Shown here: in pieces, positions 33,683-40,636 of the stretch
How the letters are laid out: each line of letters begins with the position of its first letter
Numbering within the stretch: the first letter of the stretch is position 1
Assembly: GCF_000621845.1 (NCBI RefSeq)
Contig: NZ_KK211354.1
Coordinates: 1-64,000 of the forward strand
DNA length: 64,000 nucleotides
Source: Ruminococcus flavefaciens MA2007
Lineage (GTDB): Bacteria > Bacillota > Clostridia > Oscillospirales > Ruminococcaceae
Direction: 5' to 3'
Notes under the pieces: generated by a model
Databases searched by the model: none
What the model was told of the DNA's origin: nothing
What the model saw: only the letters and a program-made list of their open reading frames with translations
Program-made: the position numbers and the translations under genes

Positions 33683-34249
33683 TCACCTTCCCTCGCCGAT
33701 ATCCGTAAGTATCCTTCTCAGCTTATCCATTGCACGGCTGAGCCTTTTCCTTACTGCTTCGGGCTTCAGGCCTACTTTATCGGCGATATCTGCGGAATTC
33801 CTTCCGTAATAGTATTTCTGCATTATTATGGAGCTGTCGGGCTCTCCGAGAGCCTTTACCGCGTCAAGGAGAGCGCGGCAGGTCTCGGCTTTCTCGGCAA
33901 GCTCGTCAACTTTATCGGCAGAGGGCAGCTGCAAGGCTTCCTCGCCGTCAACAGGGACTGTATTCACCGACCTTACACGAAGCTTACGGAACATATCAAC
34001 AGACCTGTTACGTGCTATAGCCGCTATAAATCCCTTGATATCGCCGCTGTAGCCGTTATCTGTGCTGTAGTGCAGGAATACGTCGCTGAAAACATCGCTG
34101 ACGCATTCGTCAATATCCTCCCGTGAAGCATAGCTTCTCAGGCGATTGAAAACTATTGTGTAGACGTAGTTGTAGTATTCGTCGAAAATAAGCCTGTGAG
34201 CTTTTTGCGGAGAGCTTTTCAGAAGCTCCCTTGCCTGCTGGTCGGTCAT
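33683..34249 (-). CDS. ECF-type RNA polymerase sigma factor
   Basis: A 188-residue protein with region 2 (about 20-85: DEYYNYVYTIVFNRL, DIDECVSDVFSDVF, FIAAIARNRSVDMFRK) and region 4 (about 125-180: IIMQKYYYGRNSADIADKVGLKPEAVRKRLSRAMDKLR). It steers RNA polymerase to a small gene set, probably including its own operon. The start ATG follows GGAGGG. The next gene is its likely membrane anti-sigma partner. Confidence 0.92.
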   Translation of the reverse strand: MTDQQARELLKSSPQKAHRLIFDEYYNYVYTIVFNRLRSYASREDIDECVSDVFSDVFLHYSTDNGYSGDIKGFIAAIARNRSVDMFRKLRVRSVNTVPVDGEEALQLPSADKVDELAEKAETCRALLDAVKALGEPDSSIIMQKYYYGRNSADIADKVGLKPEAVRKRLSRAMDKLRRILTDIGEGR

Positions 34250-34613
34250 TTTATCCCTCCGTAGTATAAGCTTTCAAATGCATTTGTCACGCTCTGTAAT
34301 GTATACTCGCAGAAGAAAAGCAAACTGTGACTATGATATCATATTTTTACGGAAAACGCAATTCTGTGTTTCTGTATTGTTAATATTGACCAATGTCTAA
34401 ATACACAAAACAACTTCATTTTGTACACCTGCAAGGTCAAAAAATGATGAAGTTGATTTTGAAAATGCCGTTTTTATGAATAAAAAATGTCATTCTCGAT
34501 ATTTTATATCAAAATAGTGCAAAAAATGTTCTAAAAATGCTTGTAAATTCCAAAAAGCTGTGATATAATGTAGAAAAGGTAACCAAATTAGAGGGTTACA
34601 GGAGGATATTAAA
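34250..34613. other. Divergent intergenic region with two promoters
   Basis: A 364-base gap. Leftward: GTGACA (34285-34290), 16-base spacer, TATACT (34263-34268) ahead of the sigma gene. Rightward: the promoter at 34541-34569. Between them lie AT-rich repeats of no clear form. Confidence 0.6.
34541..34599 (+). promoter_or_regulatory. Promoter and leader hairpin of the DUF2520 gene
   Basis: TTGTAA (34541-34546), 17-base spacer, TGA-TATAAT (34564-34569). GTAACC (34579-34584) and GGTTAC (34594-34599) form an inverted repeat at the start of the transcript, just before the AGGAGG ribosome site. Confidence 0.68.
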
Positions 34614-35459
34614 ATGAAAATTGGATTTATAGGTGCAGGGAAAGTAGGTTTTTCCCTCGGCAGGTACTTTGCTGAGAACGGTATCTTTATCACGGGATAC
34701 TACAGCAAAGCGCTTCAGTCTGCAACTGAAGCATCAAGATTTACCAAGAGCCGCGCATATGACAATATGGCGGAACTTGTGGGCGACAGCGACGTGATTT
34801 TTTTAACTGTCCCCGACAGCGCTATCAAAGAAGTGTACGATCAGGTCAAGGCTGTGGGTATCGGCGGTAAGCAGATTTGCCACTGCAGCGGAGCTATGTC
34901 CGTAGCTGAGGCGTTCCCCGATATCGCAAGATTCGGTGCAAGCGGCTTCTCTATACACCCGCTTTTCCCGATTACCAGCAAGTATGACTCATTCAAGGAG
35001 CTGGGCAAGGCGTTTTTCTGTATCGAGGGCAGTGACGAGTTCATCGGCGTTTGGGACGAGCTTCTGCGCAAAATGGGCAACGGCACCAAGGTCATCTCCA
35101 GCGAGAATAAGGCTCAGTACAACGCAGCCTGCTCGATTTCGAGCAATCTGGTCTGCGCACTTGCGGCAGAGAGTCTCGCTCTTATGGAGAAGTGCGGCTT
35201 CTCGCAGACAGAGGCGCTGAAGGCTTTTCAGCCTCTTATCATGAACAATATCAAGCGTATCCTTGCGTTAGGTCCTGTAGAGGCTCTCTCAGGTCCCGTG
35301 GAGCGCAACGACATCGGTATGGTTAGAAAGCACCTTGAATGTATGGAAAACGATACCGACAGGAGTATGTACAAGGCTGTTTCCATGAAGCTTGTTGACG
35401 TGGCTCAGCAGAAGAACAATGAGGCGGATTTTTCCGAACTCAGAAGAATACTCAGATAA
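34614..35459 (+). CDS. Rossmann-like, DUF2520-type dehydrogenase
   Basis: A 281-residue protein. The N-terminal Rossmann domain (GFIGAGKVGFSLGRYF, residues 4-19) binds NAD(P), and the C-terminal helical domain (about 155-275) is of the DUF2520 type, similar in layout to 6-phosphogluconate or ketopantoate reductase families. The substrate is unknown; in many Firmicutes such genes stand near pantothenate genes, but none is here. Strong AGGAGG ribosome site; single gene with its own promoter and terminator. Confidence 0.88.
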   Translation: MKIGFIGAGKVGFSLGRYFAENGIFITGYYSKALQSATEASRFTKSRAYDNMAELVGDSDVIFLTVPDSAIKEVYDQVKAVGIGGKQICHCSGAMSVAEAFPDIARFGASGFSIHPLFPITSKYDSFKELGKAFFCIEGSDEFIGVWDELLRKMGNGTKVISSENKAQYNAACSISSNLVCALAAESLALMEKCGFSQTEALKAFQPLIMNNIKRILALGPVEALSGPVERNDIGMVRKHLECMENDTDRSMYKAVSMKLVDVAQQKNNEADFSELRRILR

Positions 35460-35473
35460 TATGCACAGACGAG

Positions 35474-35502
35474 AAAAGCTCCGCAATTGCGGAGCTTTTT
35501 TT
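35474..35502. terminator. Bidirectional terminator
   Basis: AAAAGCTCCGCA and TGCGGAGCTTTT form a perfect palindrome with T runs on both strands, between converging genes. Confidence 0.9.
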
Positions 35503-35878
35503 AGTTTATTATATCAGGCGAAGCATAAACGATGTCGCTTTCCTTTATTTCTCCTTTGGTTTTGAGCCATATCCGAACCCATACGGTGTCCGGCGGCTCT
35601 TTGAGATCGGAATTGTATATGGTCTTGTCAGCCGCTATTTCTTTGACCTTGGTGTAATAATTCCCCACCCAGTTGCTCCATGCCAGCTTGTACACCACCG
35701 CAGGAGTGTCCTCGGTATAGCTGTGTACGCTTTCCTTGTCGGTGTCAATATAGACCGTATCGCCGACCTTTACGCTGTCCTTGTTTATGAGCATTACTGT
35801 TATCCTGTAGCCGAAAAGCGTTTTTTTGCACTCCGAGATTATCTGCCAGAGGGAATAGCGTATTTCTTCCAGCCGCAT
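35501..35878 (-). CDS. Unknown protein co-transcribed with the Cys-rich barrel-like gene
   Basis: A 125-residue acidic-basic mixed protein with no signal peptide and no known motif; its middle (VKVGDTVYIDTD) has a small-barrel look. It begins 10 bases after the stop of the gene at 35889, with no clear ribosome site, so translation is probably coupled. Predicted cytosolic. No function can be offered. Confidence 0.65.
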   Translation of the reverse strand: MRLEEIRYSLWQIISECKKTLFGYRITVMLINKDSVKVGDTVYIDTDKESVHSYTEDTPAVVYKLAWSNWVGNYYTKVKEIAADKTIYNSDLKEPPDTVWVRIWLKTKGEIKESDIVYASPDIIN

Positions 35879-35888
35879 TATCAGTTCA

Positions 35889-36854
35889 TTATATAGCCTG
35901 ATCGGGAACTATGATAGCTCCGTTGAGGCTTAGATTGCGCAGGAATATAAGACGAGCCTTGTCGATGCATTCGGGCTTTACCATGTAGTAGAGGTAGTGC
36001 TCCATAAGATTGAACATATCAAAGGTGCGTCCCTCTATCTTGAACTGATTGAAGCCCATAGGCACGTACTTGTTCCAGATATCGTCGGGCGTGATGTGGT
36101 TGCTGAGTCCCTTTACGTCGAAAAGGCTCCTGTGCTCGCAGTTGCACTCGAATATAGCCTTTGCCTCGGGGTGAGAAGCGGCAAACTTCGCAGAATCAAA
36201 GGGTACGTTGGGGTACTTCCTTACGTGATTTGCGTAGGCTATCTGTTCAAGTCCTATCATCTCATAGTGGAGAGAGCGGTTTGCACAGCCCGGATTACAG
36301 CAGGCATTCACCAGTATCTCGCACTTGCTCTTATCGGGTATCTTTTCGAGAATATCAAATTTGTTATTGAGGTCATAGTCAAGAACTACGATGTGATAGT
36401 CCTTACAGACCTCGCTGTAGAGAGCTTCGGGCTCGGTGATACGCTTGCAGGTAGAGCTTGTCAGCTTGTAGTTGGGATAGGTCTTTCTTATGTAGTCCTC
36501 AAGGATAGGGGACATGACTATGCACTCGTTCATGCCGTTGTCTGCGATATGCATTACCATGTTGCAGAATTCGTCGCTGAGGTGCTTTTTCTCTATCATG
36601 GGATTGGTGAAGGTAAAGCGGAGCGGTATGCCTTTCTTGTTGAAGTAGTTGGTAACGCCCTTAACGAAGTCCTTCTGGCACATACCGTGTACTACACGTC
36701 CTCCGTTCCATAATGAGGGCGGGAACACGCCGTATATCGAAGCTATCTCGACGCCCTCGCGGAAGAGCTCGGGGCTGTTTTCGAGCATAGTGAGAAATAC
36801 AACATTGAATTTGAACATTCTTGCGAAATCGGGCAGGTGAAATCTTACCTTCAT
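35889..36854 (-). CDS. Possible U32-like TIM-barrel protein with a Cys cluster
   Basis: A 321-residue protein with alternating strands and helices. ECIVMSPILEDYIRKTYPN and the following SSTCKR recall the barrel of U32 peptidase-like and related radical-type proteins. Two Cys groups, NACCNPGCANR and FECNCEHR, could bind an iron-sulfur cluster, as is known for UbiU/UbiV and other U32 members. The ATG at 36854 is chosen because GGAGG precedes it; a longer frame to 36956 lacks a ribosome site. Promoter at 36898-36926. Family membership is by pattern only. Confidence 0.7.
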   Translation of the reverse strand: MKVRFHLPDFARMFKFNVVFLTMLENSPELFREGVEIASIYGVFPPSLWNGGRVVHGMCQKDFVKGVTNYFNKKGIPLRFTFTNPMIEKKHLSDEFCNMVMHIADNGMNECIVMSPILEDYIRKTYPNYKLTSSTCKRITEPEALYSEVCKDYHIVVLDYDLNNKFDILEKIPDKSKCEILVNACCNPGCANRSLHYEMIGLEQIAYANHVRKYPNVPFDSAKFAASHPEAKAIFECNCEHRSLFDVKGLSNHITPDDIWNKYVPMGFNQFKIEGRTFDMFNLMEHYLYYMVKPECIDKARLIFLRNLSLNGAIIVPDQAI

Positions 36855-36897
36855 GGTTATCCTCCTAAATGCGTCATACGCGGAAATTATACTGTTA

Positions 36898-36926
36898 TTA
36901 TAGCATACAATCCTATGAATATCAAG
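36898..36926 (-). promoter_or_regulatory. Promoter of the Cys-cluster protein operon
   Basis: On the minus strand, TTGATA (36921-36926), 17-base spacer, TATAAT (36898-36903). The rest of the 396-base gap up to 37250 holds only the terminator at 37050-37090. Confidence 0.75.
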
Positions 36927-37049
36927 ATTCGCGGAGAAAAATTCCCGTATTATCATTTTTATGCCGCGAAAACAGGCGTGCAGCCTCTGCGCTTATAGCA
37001 TATTTCGTGCAGGAAATCAATAATAGAGGAAAAAAACAGCAAGATATGG

Positions 37050-37090
37050 CAAAAAAAGAGCGCCGCAAAAATGTGCTTTGCGGCGCTTTC
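37050..37090 (-). terminator. Terminator of the secreted Pro-rich protein gene
   Basis: GCGCCGCAAA pairs perfectly with TTTGCGGCGC; on the minus strand TCTTTTTTT follows. It is about 160 bases beyond the stop at 37251. Confidence 0.85.
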
Positions 37091-37250
37091 TTTACATCTT
37101 GGTTATCCGCACTTTTACCGAGCGTGCAGATACAAGGGTAAAAGAGGATAAAGGGGATTGGGATTGGATCGAAGTGACCTGTCTTTTTGGGGAATACCTT
37201 TTCAGGCAAAGACAAGTTAAGTTTTATGCTGAACAGTCAGTAAATACTGA

Positions 37251-38219
37251 TTATTCCTCAGTTGCAGCTGCCTCTGTAGCAGCCTCTGTTGTTGCCTCAA
37301 CTGCAGCAGCTTCAGCAGCCTTGAGAGCTTCTCTCTCCTTAGGACCAAGGTGCTCGTGCTTAGGAGCAACCGGTGGCTTAGGAGGCTCTGGCTTTTCAAG
37401 CTCTGCAGGAGGTGTTGGAGGTGTAGGAGGAACTGGCTTCTCGCCGTCCTCAACAGGCTTAGGAGGCTCTGGCTTCTCAGCGTTCTCGTCGATTACTGGA
37501 GGTGCCGGTGGCTCTGGCTTCTCAGCGTTCTCATCGATTACCGGAGCAACAGGAGCTGCTGGAGCTTCTGGCTTATCGTGCTTGAAGTGAACGTCAGCGT
37601 GAACGTCCTTAGCATTCATGATCTTCTCCTTAACATCGTCCTCGATGAAGTCGATCTTGCTTATATCAATAGAATCCTTGAACTGCATGAAGAGATCTGT
37701 GAGCTCGAGGTGAACAGGTCTGAGTGGCTTTGCAGGCTTCTTAGCGTCTTCCTCAGCAGCCTCAGCCTCTGTTACAGCCTCAGGAGCCTCAGGAGCTTCG
37801 CCTTCAACTACAGGAGCAGTGGGCTTCTCGTTCTCATGGAAGTGTACGTCAACCTTCTCGATGAGGTCCCAGTTCTCGATGATCGTATCGTTGAGGATCT
37901 CAATGTTGTTTGCTTCGATGAATGAGCGGATCTGCTCGATAAGATCAGTTACGTCAACGATTACAGGAGGTGCCGGTGGCTCTGGCTTCTCGCCGTCCTC
38001 AAGCTCAGCGGGAGCTACAGGAGGCTCTGGCTTTTCGCCGTCTTCGAGTACAGGAGCCTCAGGCTTCTCAGCCTCAGCTGCTTCTGTTACTTCCTCAGTT
38101 GCTGCTGCAACTGTTGTTACTGCTTCTTCTGTTGTTTCTGCTGCGAAAGCGTTGAAGCTTCCTGCTGATGCCATCATTGACATTGCAGCGAGTGCAGCAA
38201 AGATCTTTTTGCTTCTCAT
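37251..38219 (-). CDS. Secreted Pro-rich repeat protein, likely SigI-controlled
   Basis: A 322-residue exported protein: signal peptide (1-27), Thr/Glu/Ala stretch, then KPEPP-type repeats alternating with two similar modules at about 88-134 and 168-220. Each module has TDL followed by a Gln-containing helix, a D-S/T-I-type core (clear in the second, DSIDISKIDF), and ends in a His-rich DVHFHE or DVHFKH. Repeats ENAEKPEPP occur twice. There is no membrane anchor or LPxTG. The ATG at 38219 follows AAAGGAG. Its promoter (38325-38353) matches that of sigI, and its repeats match the RsgI ectodomain. No known family. Confidence 0.85.
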   Translation of the reverse strand: MRSKKIFAALAAMSMMASAGSFNAFAAETTEEAVTTVAAATEEVTEAAEAEKPEAPVLEDGEKPEPPVAPAELEDGEKPEPPAPPVIVDVTDLIEQIRSFIEANNIEILNDTIIENWDLIEKVDVHFHENEKPTAPVVEGEAPEAPEAVTEAEAAEEDAKKPAKPLRPVHLELTDLFMQFKDSIDISKIDFIEDDVKEKIMNAKDVHADVHFKHDKPEAPAAPVAPVIDENAEKPEPPAPPVIDENAEKPEPPKPVEDGEKPVPPTPPTPPAELEKPEPPKPPVAPKHEHLGPKEREALKAAEAAAVEATTEAATEAAATEE

Positions 38220-38324
38220 TGTAATTACTCCTTTTTTACGGACAGATAAGTCCATTTATTTTACTCCCGTGGGAGCATTTGACTTAGTGCGAATTTTTTA
38301 TTTATTCGCCTTATGTTAATAGCT
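38220..38324 (-). other. Leader of the secreted Pro-rich protein gene
   Basis: About 100 bases between the SigI-like promoter and the ATG, with small inverted repeats (GCTCCC/GGGAGT type near 38263-38276 and GGAC/GTCC near 38240-38255). No known riboswitch was recognised. Confidence 0.5.
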
Positions 38325-38353
38325 TACGGAGCATGAAATAAAAAAGCGGGGTA
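38325..38353 (-). promoter_or_regulatory. SigI-like promoter of the secreted Pro-rich protein gene
   Basis: On the minus strand, TACCCCGC (38346-38353) then 17 bases then CGTA (38325-38328, inside CGTAA). The layout matches the known SigI pattern (-35 with CCCC, -10 CGWA) and the sigI promoter at 40457-40485, including the TTTT after CCCCGC. Confidence 0.78.
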
Positions 38354-38421
38354 TTCTGAAAAAATTTCCAAAAAAATTTTTTGTGTTTGTTTTTTATTGG
38401 ATATATGGCAAAAAAACGGGA

Positions 38422-38461
38422 TAAAAAAAGAACACTGCCGTGCTTGGCAGTGCTCTTTTTC
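38422..38461 (-). terminator. Terminator of the sigI-rsgI operon
   Basis: AGAACACTGCC pairs (one mismatch) with GGCAGTGCTCT around GTGCTT; on the minus strand seven T follow. Confidence 0.88.
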
Positions 38462-38536
38462 CCGTCTGATCGACCGATAAAGAGGAATGTGAGGTCGGAC
38501 GGTTTTATGAAGGATCTCATGTTTCCTATTTTTAGG

Positions 38537-39709
38537 TTAGGGAAGGGGAAGCGGAAGTGGAGGGGTTATAATTTTTTCTGCTTCGGGCAGTGCTTCCCGG
38601 GCAGGTCCTGTATTCTTATCCGTCTCGGGAGTCGGAGCTTCAGGAGCTGGTGCTTCGTGAGAAGGAGCTTGCGGAGCAGGCGGCTCGGGGAGCGGAGTAA
38701 GAGCTATGTATGGATTTATCTCCGAAAGTCTGATAGTGTCTAATACTTCCTTTTCAAGCTGTATTCTTATCTCAGGTGCCGCTGGTGCAGGAGGACCTGC
38801 GCCCTCATCGGGCTTTGGCGGCTCTGCCTTATCGTCCGGCTTAGGAGCTGTATTCTTATCAGCAGGCTTCGGAGGCTCCGGAGCTTCAGGTGAAACAGGA
38901 GGTGCAGGTGGTGCATCGGGCTGTTTTACCTGCGGAGCTGTATTATTGCTGCTGCTGTTATTATTGTTTGCCGCAGGTGGAGCTGCCGGTGTCGGCGGAG
39001 TTACTTCCGCAGGCTTTGGCGGCTCTGCCTTGTCATCAGGCTTAGGAGCTGTATTCTTATCAGCAGGCTTCGGCGGATCTGGCTTTTTGTTATCCTTTGC
39101 AGGATCAGCCTTAGGCGGCTCGGGAGGAGTCTTTTCGTGAGGCTTATTGCCGTCAAGCTCCCGTACCTTTACCTTAACGTCGGGGATACCTGTGATAAGG
39201 TCGGATTTGTATGAATTATATTCGGAAGGAGTCTCGGCTTTGATATAGATATCGACGGTATCGCCGCTCTCTATGATGCCCTTGTCCTTTTCGATATCAA
39301 TGATATCGTTTGCGGCGTCGAGCATATCCTTGCCCTTGCCGTCGTAATTCTTGATTATCTCGTCACTGTCTGCATTCTCAGTGCTGATATTGAGCACCTT
39401 GCCCTTTTTGTTGAGCTCCATGCGCACATTAGCCTCAGATGAGATGAGTACAGTGGAGTGAGTCTTGTAGTTGCTTGAGTAGTAGAAGGCTCCTGCGGAG
39501 ACTGCTATTGTCAGGCAGGCTGCGGCTGCAACAAATTTAGAAATATGCATACTGATCCTGCCGCGGTTAAGCTCCTCGGCGTTCATCAGAACGGGATCGG
39601 TGACAGTCTGTCCTACTTTATAGCGGAGATTTGCCGCCTGTACGAAGCGTGATTCCTCGTCCATGAGAACTGCATAGCTCTCGTGACATTCCATTACCAT
39701 ATATTTCAT
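38537..39709 (-). CDS. rsgI: RsgI-type anti-sigma-I factor with Pro-rich ectodomain
   Basis: A 390-residue membrane protein. Residues 1-50 are an RsgI N-terminal domain expected to hold SigI; 58-77 is a membrane helix; 78-185 is the juxtamembrane domain typical of RsgI (VRMELNKKGKVLNIST, then NADSDEII). Residues 190-390 are Pro/Lys/Ala-rich with an exact duplicated block (PADKNTAPKPDDKAEPPKP at about 215-232 and 282-300) and one module (312-337) resembling those of the secreted neighbour. In C. thermocellum the RsgI ectodomains bind polysaccharides; none of those modules is seen. The usual Asn-Pro self-cleavage pair appears replaced by Glu-Ala. Its ATG overlaps the sigI stop (ATGA). Confidence 0.87.
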   Translation of the reverse strand: MKYMVMECHESYAVLMDEESRFVQAANLRYKVGQTVTDPVLMNAEELNRGRISMHISKFVAAAACLTIAVSAGAFYYSSNYKTHSTVLISSEANVRMELNKKGKVLNISTENADSDEIIKNYDGKGKDMLDAANDIIDIEKDKGIIESGDTVDIYIKAETPSEYNSYKSDLITGIPDVKVKVRELDGNKPHEKTPPEPPKADPAKDNKKPDPPKPADKNTAPKPDDKAEPPKPAEVTPPTPAAPPAANNNNSSSNNTAPQVKQPDAPPAPPVSPEAPEPPKPADKNTAPKPDDKAEPPKPDEGAGPPAPAAPEIRIQLEKEVLDTIRLSEINPYIALTPLPEPPAPQAPSHEAPAPEAPTPETDKNTGPAREALPEAEKIITPPLPLPLP

Positions 39710-40428
39710 TTGTTTTCACCACCTTTGAGTACCTGCATTATGTGACCTCGCATTATCTCATAGCCGTTGGTGCAAATGAGAAGCACTGCCACAAGATAAC
39801 GTCTGTGTCTTTCAAGGGACTTTCTCTCTACCTTTGCGCCCTCTGCCAGCTTAGCCAGCGGAACTCGCTTAGTTCTGAGGAAGTCCTCCAGTATTTCGGG
39901 ATTATTTCTTGCGTACTGAACAGCCTTCTGGCATATTTCAAGAGTACGGCGCTGTCTCGGAGAATTCTCCGCAACGTCGGTCATTGAAACGCCGAAGTCC
40001 TGCATCTGAGCTGAAAGCTCTGCTATTTCCTGCTGTGTTGCTTCTCTTAGTTCGTTTTCTTGGTACTTATCGTGTTCGTCGCGTATTGTATCTTTCAGGT
40101 CCTGTTTGTCATCGTCGGAAACGTCCAGCGATATTTGTCCCTTGTTTCGTTTTTCTTTTCTATAGTTATCTATCAGGCGGTTCTTTATTTGCAGGGCTGC
40201 AAATTTAAGGAATGAACCGCGGAGCTTTGAGTAGTTTCGGATAGATTCGTAAAAAGCGAACATGGCTATACTAAGCTCATCGTCGCTTTTGTCGGGCGGA
40301 CGGTTTAGAAATTTGGCTGTTTCGGACTTGATAAATGGCATATAAGCTTCGATGAGCTCATCTGCCGCGTGGCTGTCTTTTTTAGCCTTATAGACCTGGG
40401 ATATGATTTGATGCGCATCAGAATTCAT
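39706..40428 (-). CDS. sigI: RNA polymerase sigma-I factor
   Basis: A 240-residue sigma factor of the SigI group: DDELSIAMFAFYESIRNY and FLKFAALQIKNRLIDNYRKEKR mark region 2, and the C-terminal KLAEGAKVERKSLERHRRYLVAVLLI is the SigI-specific DNA-binding end. In clostridia SigI proteins turn on cellulosome, cell-wall or heat-stress genes when RsgI lets go. The ATG at 40428 follows GGGGGTGG; a TTG at 40443 is less likely. It is autoregulated in all likelihood by the promoter at 40457-40485. Confidence 0.92.
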   Translation of the reverse strand: MNSDAHQIISQVYKAKKDSHAADELIEAYMPFIKSETAKFLNRPPDKSDDELSIAMFAFYESIRNYSKLRGSFLKFAALQIKNRLIDNYRKEKRNKGQISLDVSDDDKQDLKDTIRDEHDKYQENELREATQQEIAELSAQMQDFGVSMTDVAENSPRQRRTLEICQKAVQYARNNPEILEDFLRTKRVPLAKLAEGAKVERKSLERHRRYLVAVLLICTNGYEIMRGHIMQVLKGGENK

Positions 40429-40456
40429 ATGTGCCACCCCCAATGTAATAATAGTT

Positions 40457-40485
40457 TACGCACAGTATTTTATAAAAGCGGGGTA
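40457..40485 (-). promoter_or_regulatory. SigI-like autoregulatory promoter of sigI-rsgI
   Basis: On the minus strand, TACCCCGC (40478-40485), 17 bases, CGTA (40457-40460). Transcription would start about 20 bases before the ATG. Confidence 0.8.
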
Positions 40486-40536
40486 ATTGCAAAAAATTAT
40501 TAAGCCTGCGTAATATTTTTTCAGTTATTAGCTGTT

Positions 40537-40621
40537 AGTGATCAGTACATAGCTGCGGCAGCAGACAGTAACTGATCACTTTTTATCCAGAAACAGCCAT
40601 AAAGTCGCGACTTTATGGCTG
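40537..40621. terminator. Two palindromes, terminator region of the acyl-CoA synthetase gene
   Basis: AGTGATCAGT (40537-40546) pairs with ACTGATCACT (40571-40580), followed by TTTT on the plus strand. A perfect 28-base palindrome built on CAGCCATAAAGTCG sits at 40594-40621. On the minus strand the latter follows the stop at 40637 and is trailed by TTTCT, so it is the likely terminator. Confidence 0.65.
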
Positions 40622-40636
40622 ATGTAGGTTTCTGAT

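Noticed and set aside
36869..37141. Open frame of 90 codons in the gap between the Cys-cluster gene and the secreted Pro-rich gene.
   Set aside because: It crosses a promoter and a terminator, lacks a ribosome site and has an unlikely composition.
37251..38219. Repeated GGCTCTGGCTTCTC-type DNA in the secreted protein gene, considered as a CRISPR or tandem-repeat array.
   Set aside because: The repeats are in frame, encode KPEPP units and have no unique spacers of even length.
38706..39140. Gly/Ser-rich open frame opposite the Pro-rich part of rsgI; similar ones lie opposite 37251-38219 and 12753-14117.
   Set aside because: Low-complexity Pro, Glu or Thr codons read on the other strand give stop-free Gly, Ser or Val frames; they lack ribosome sites.
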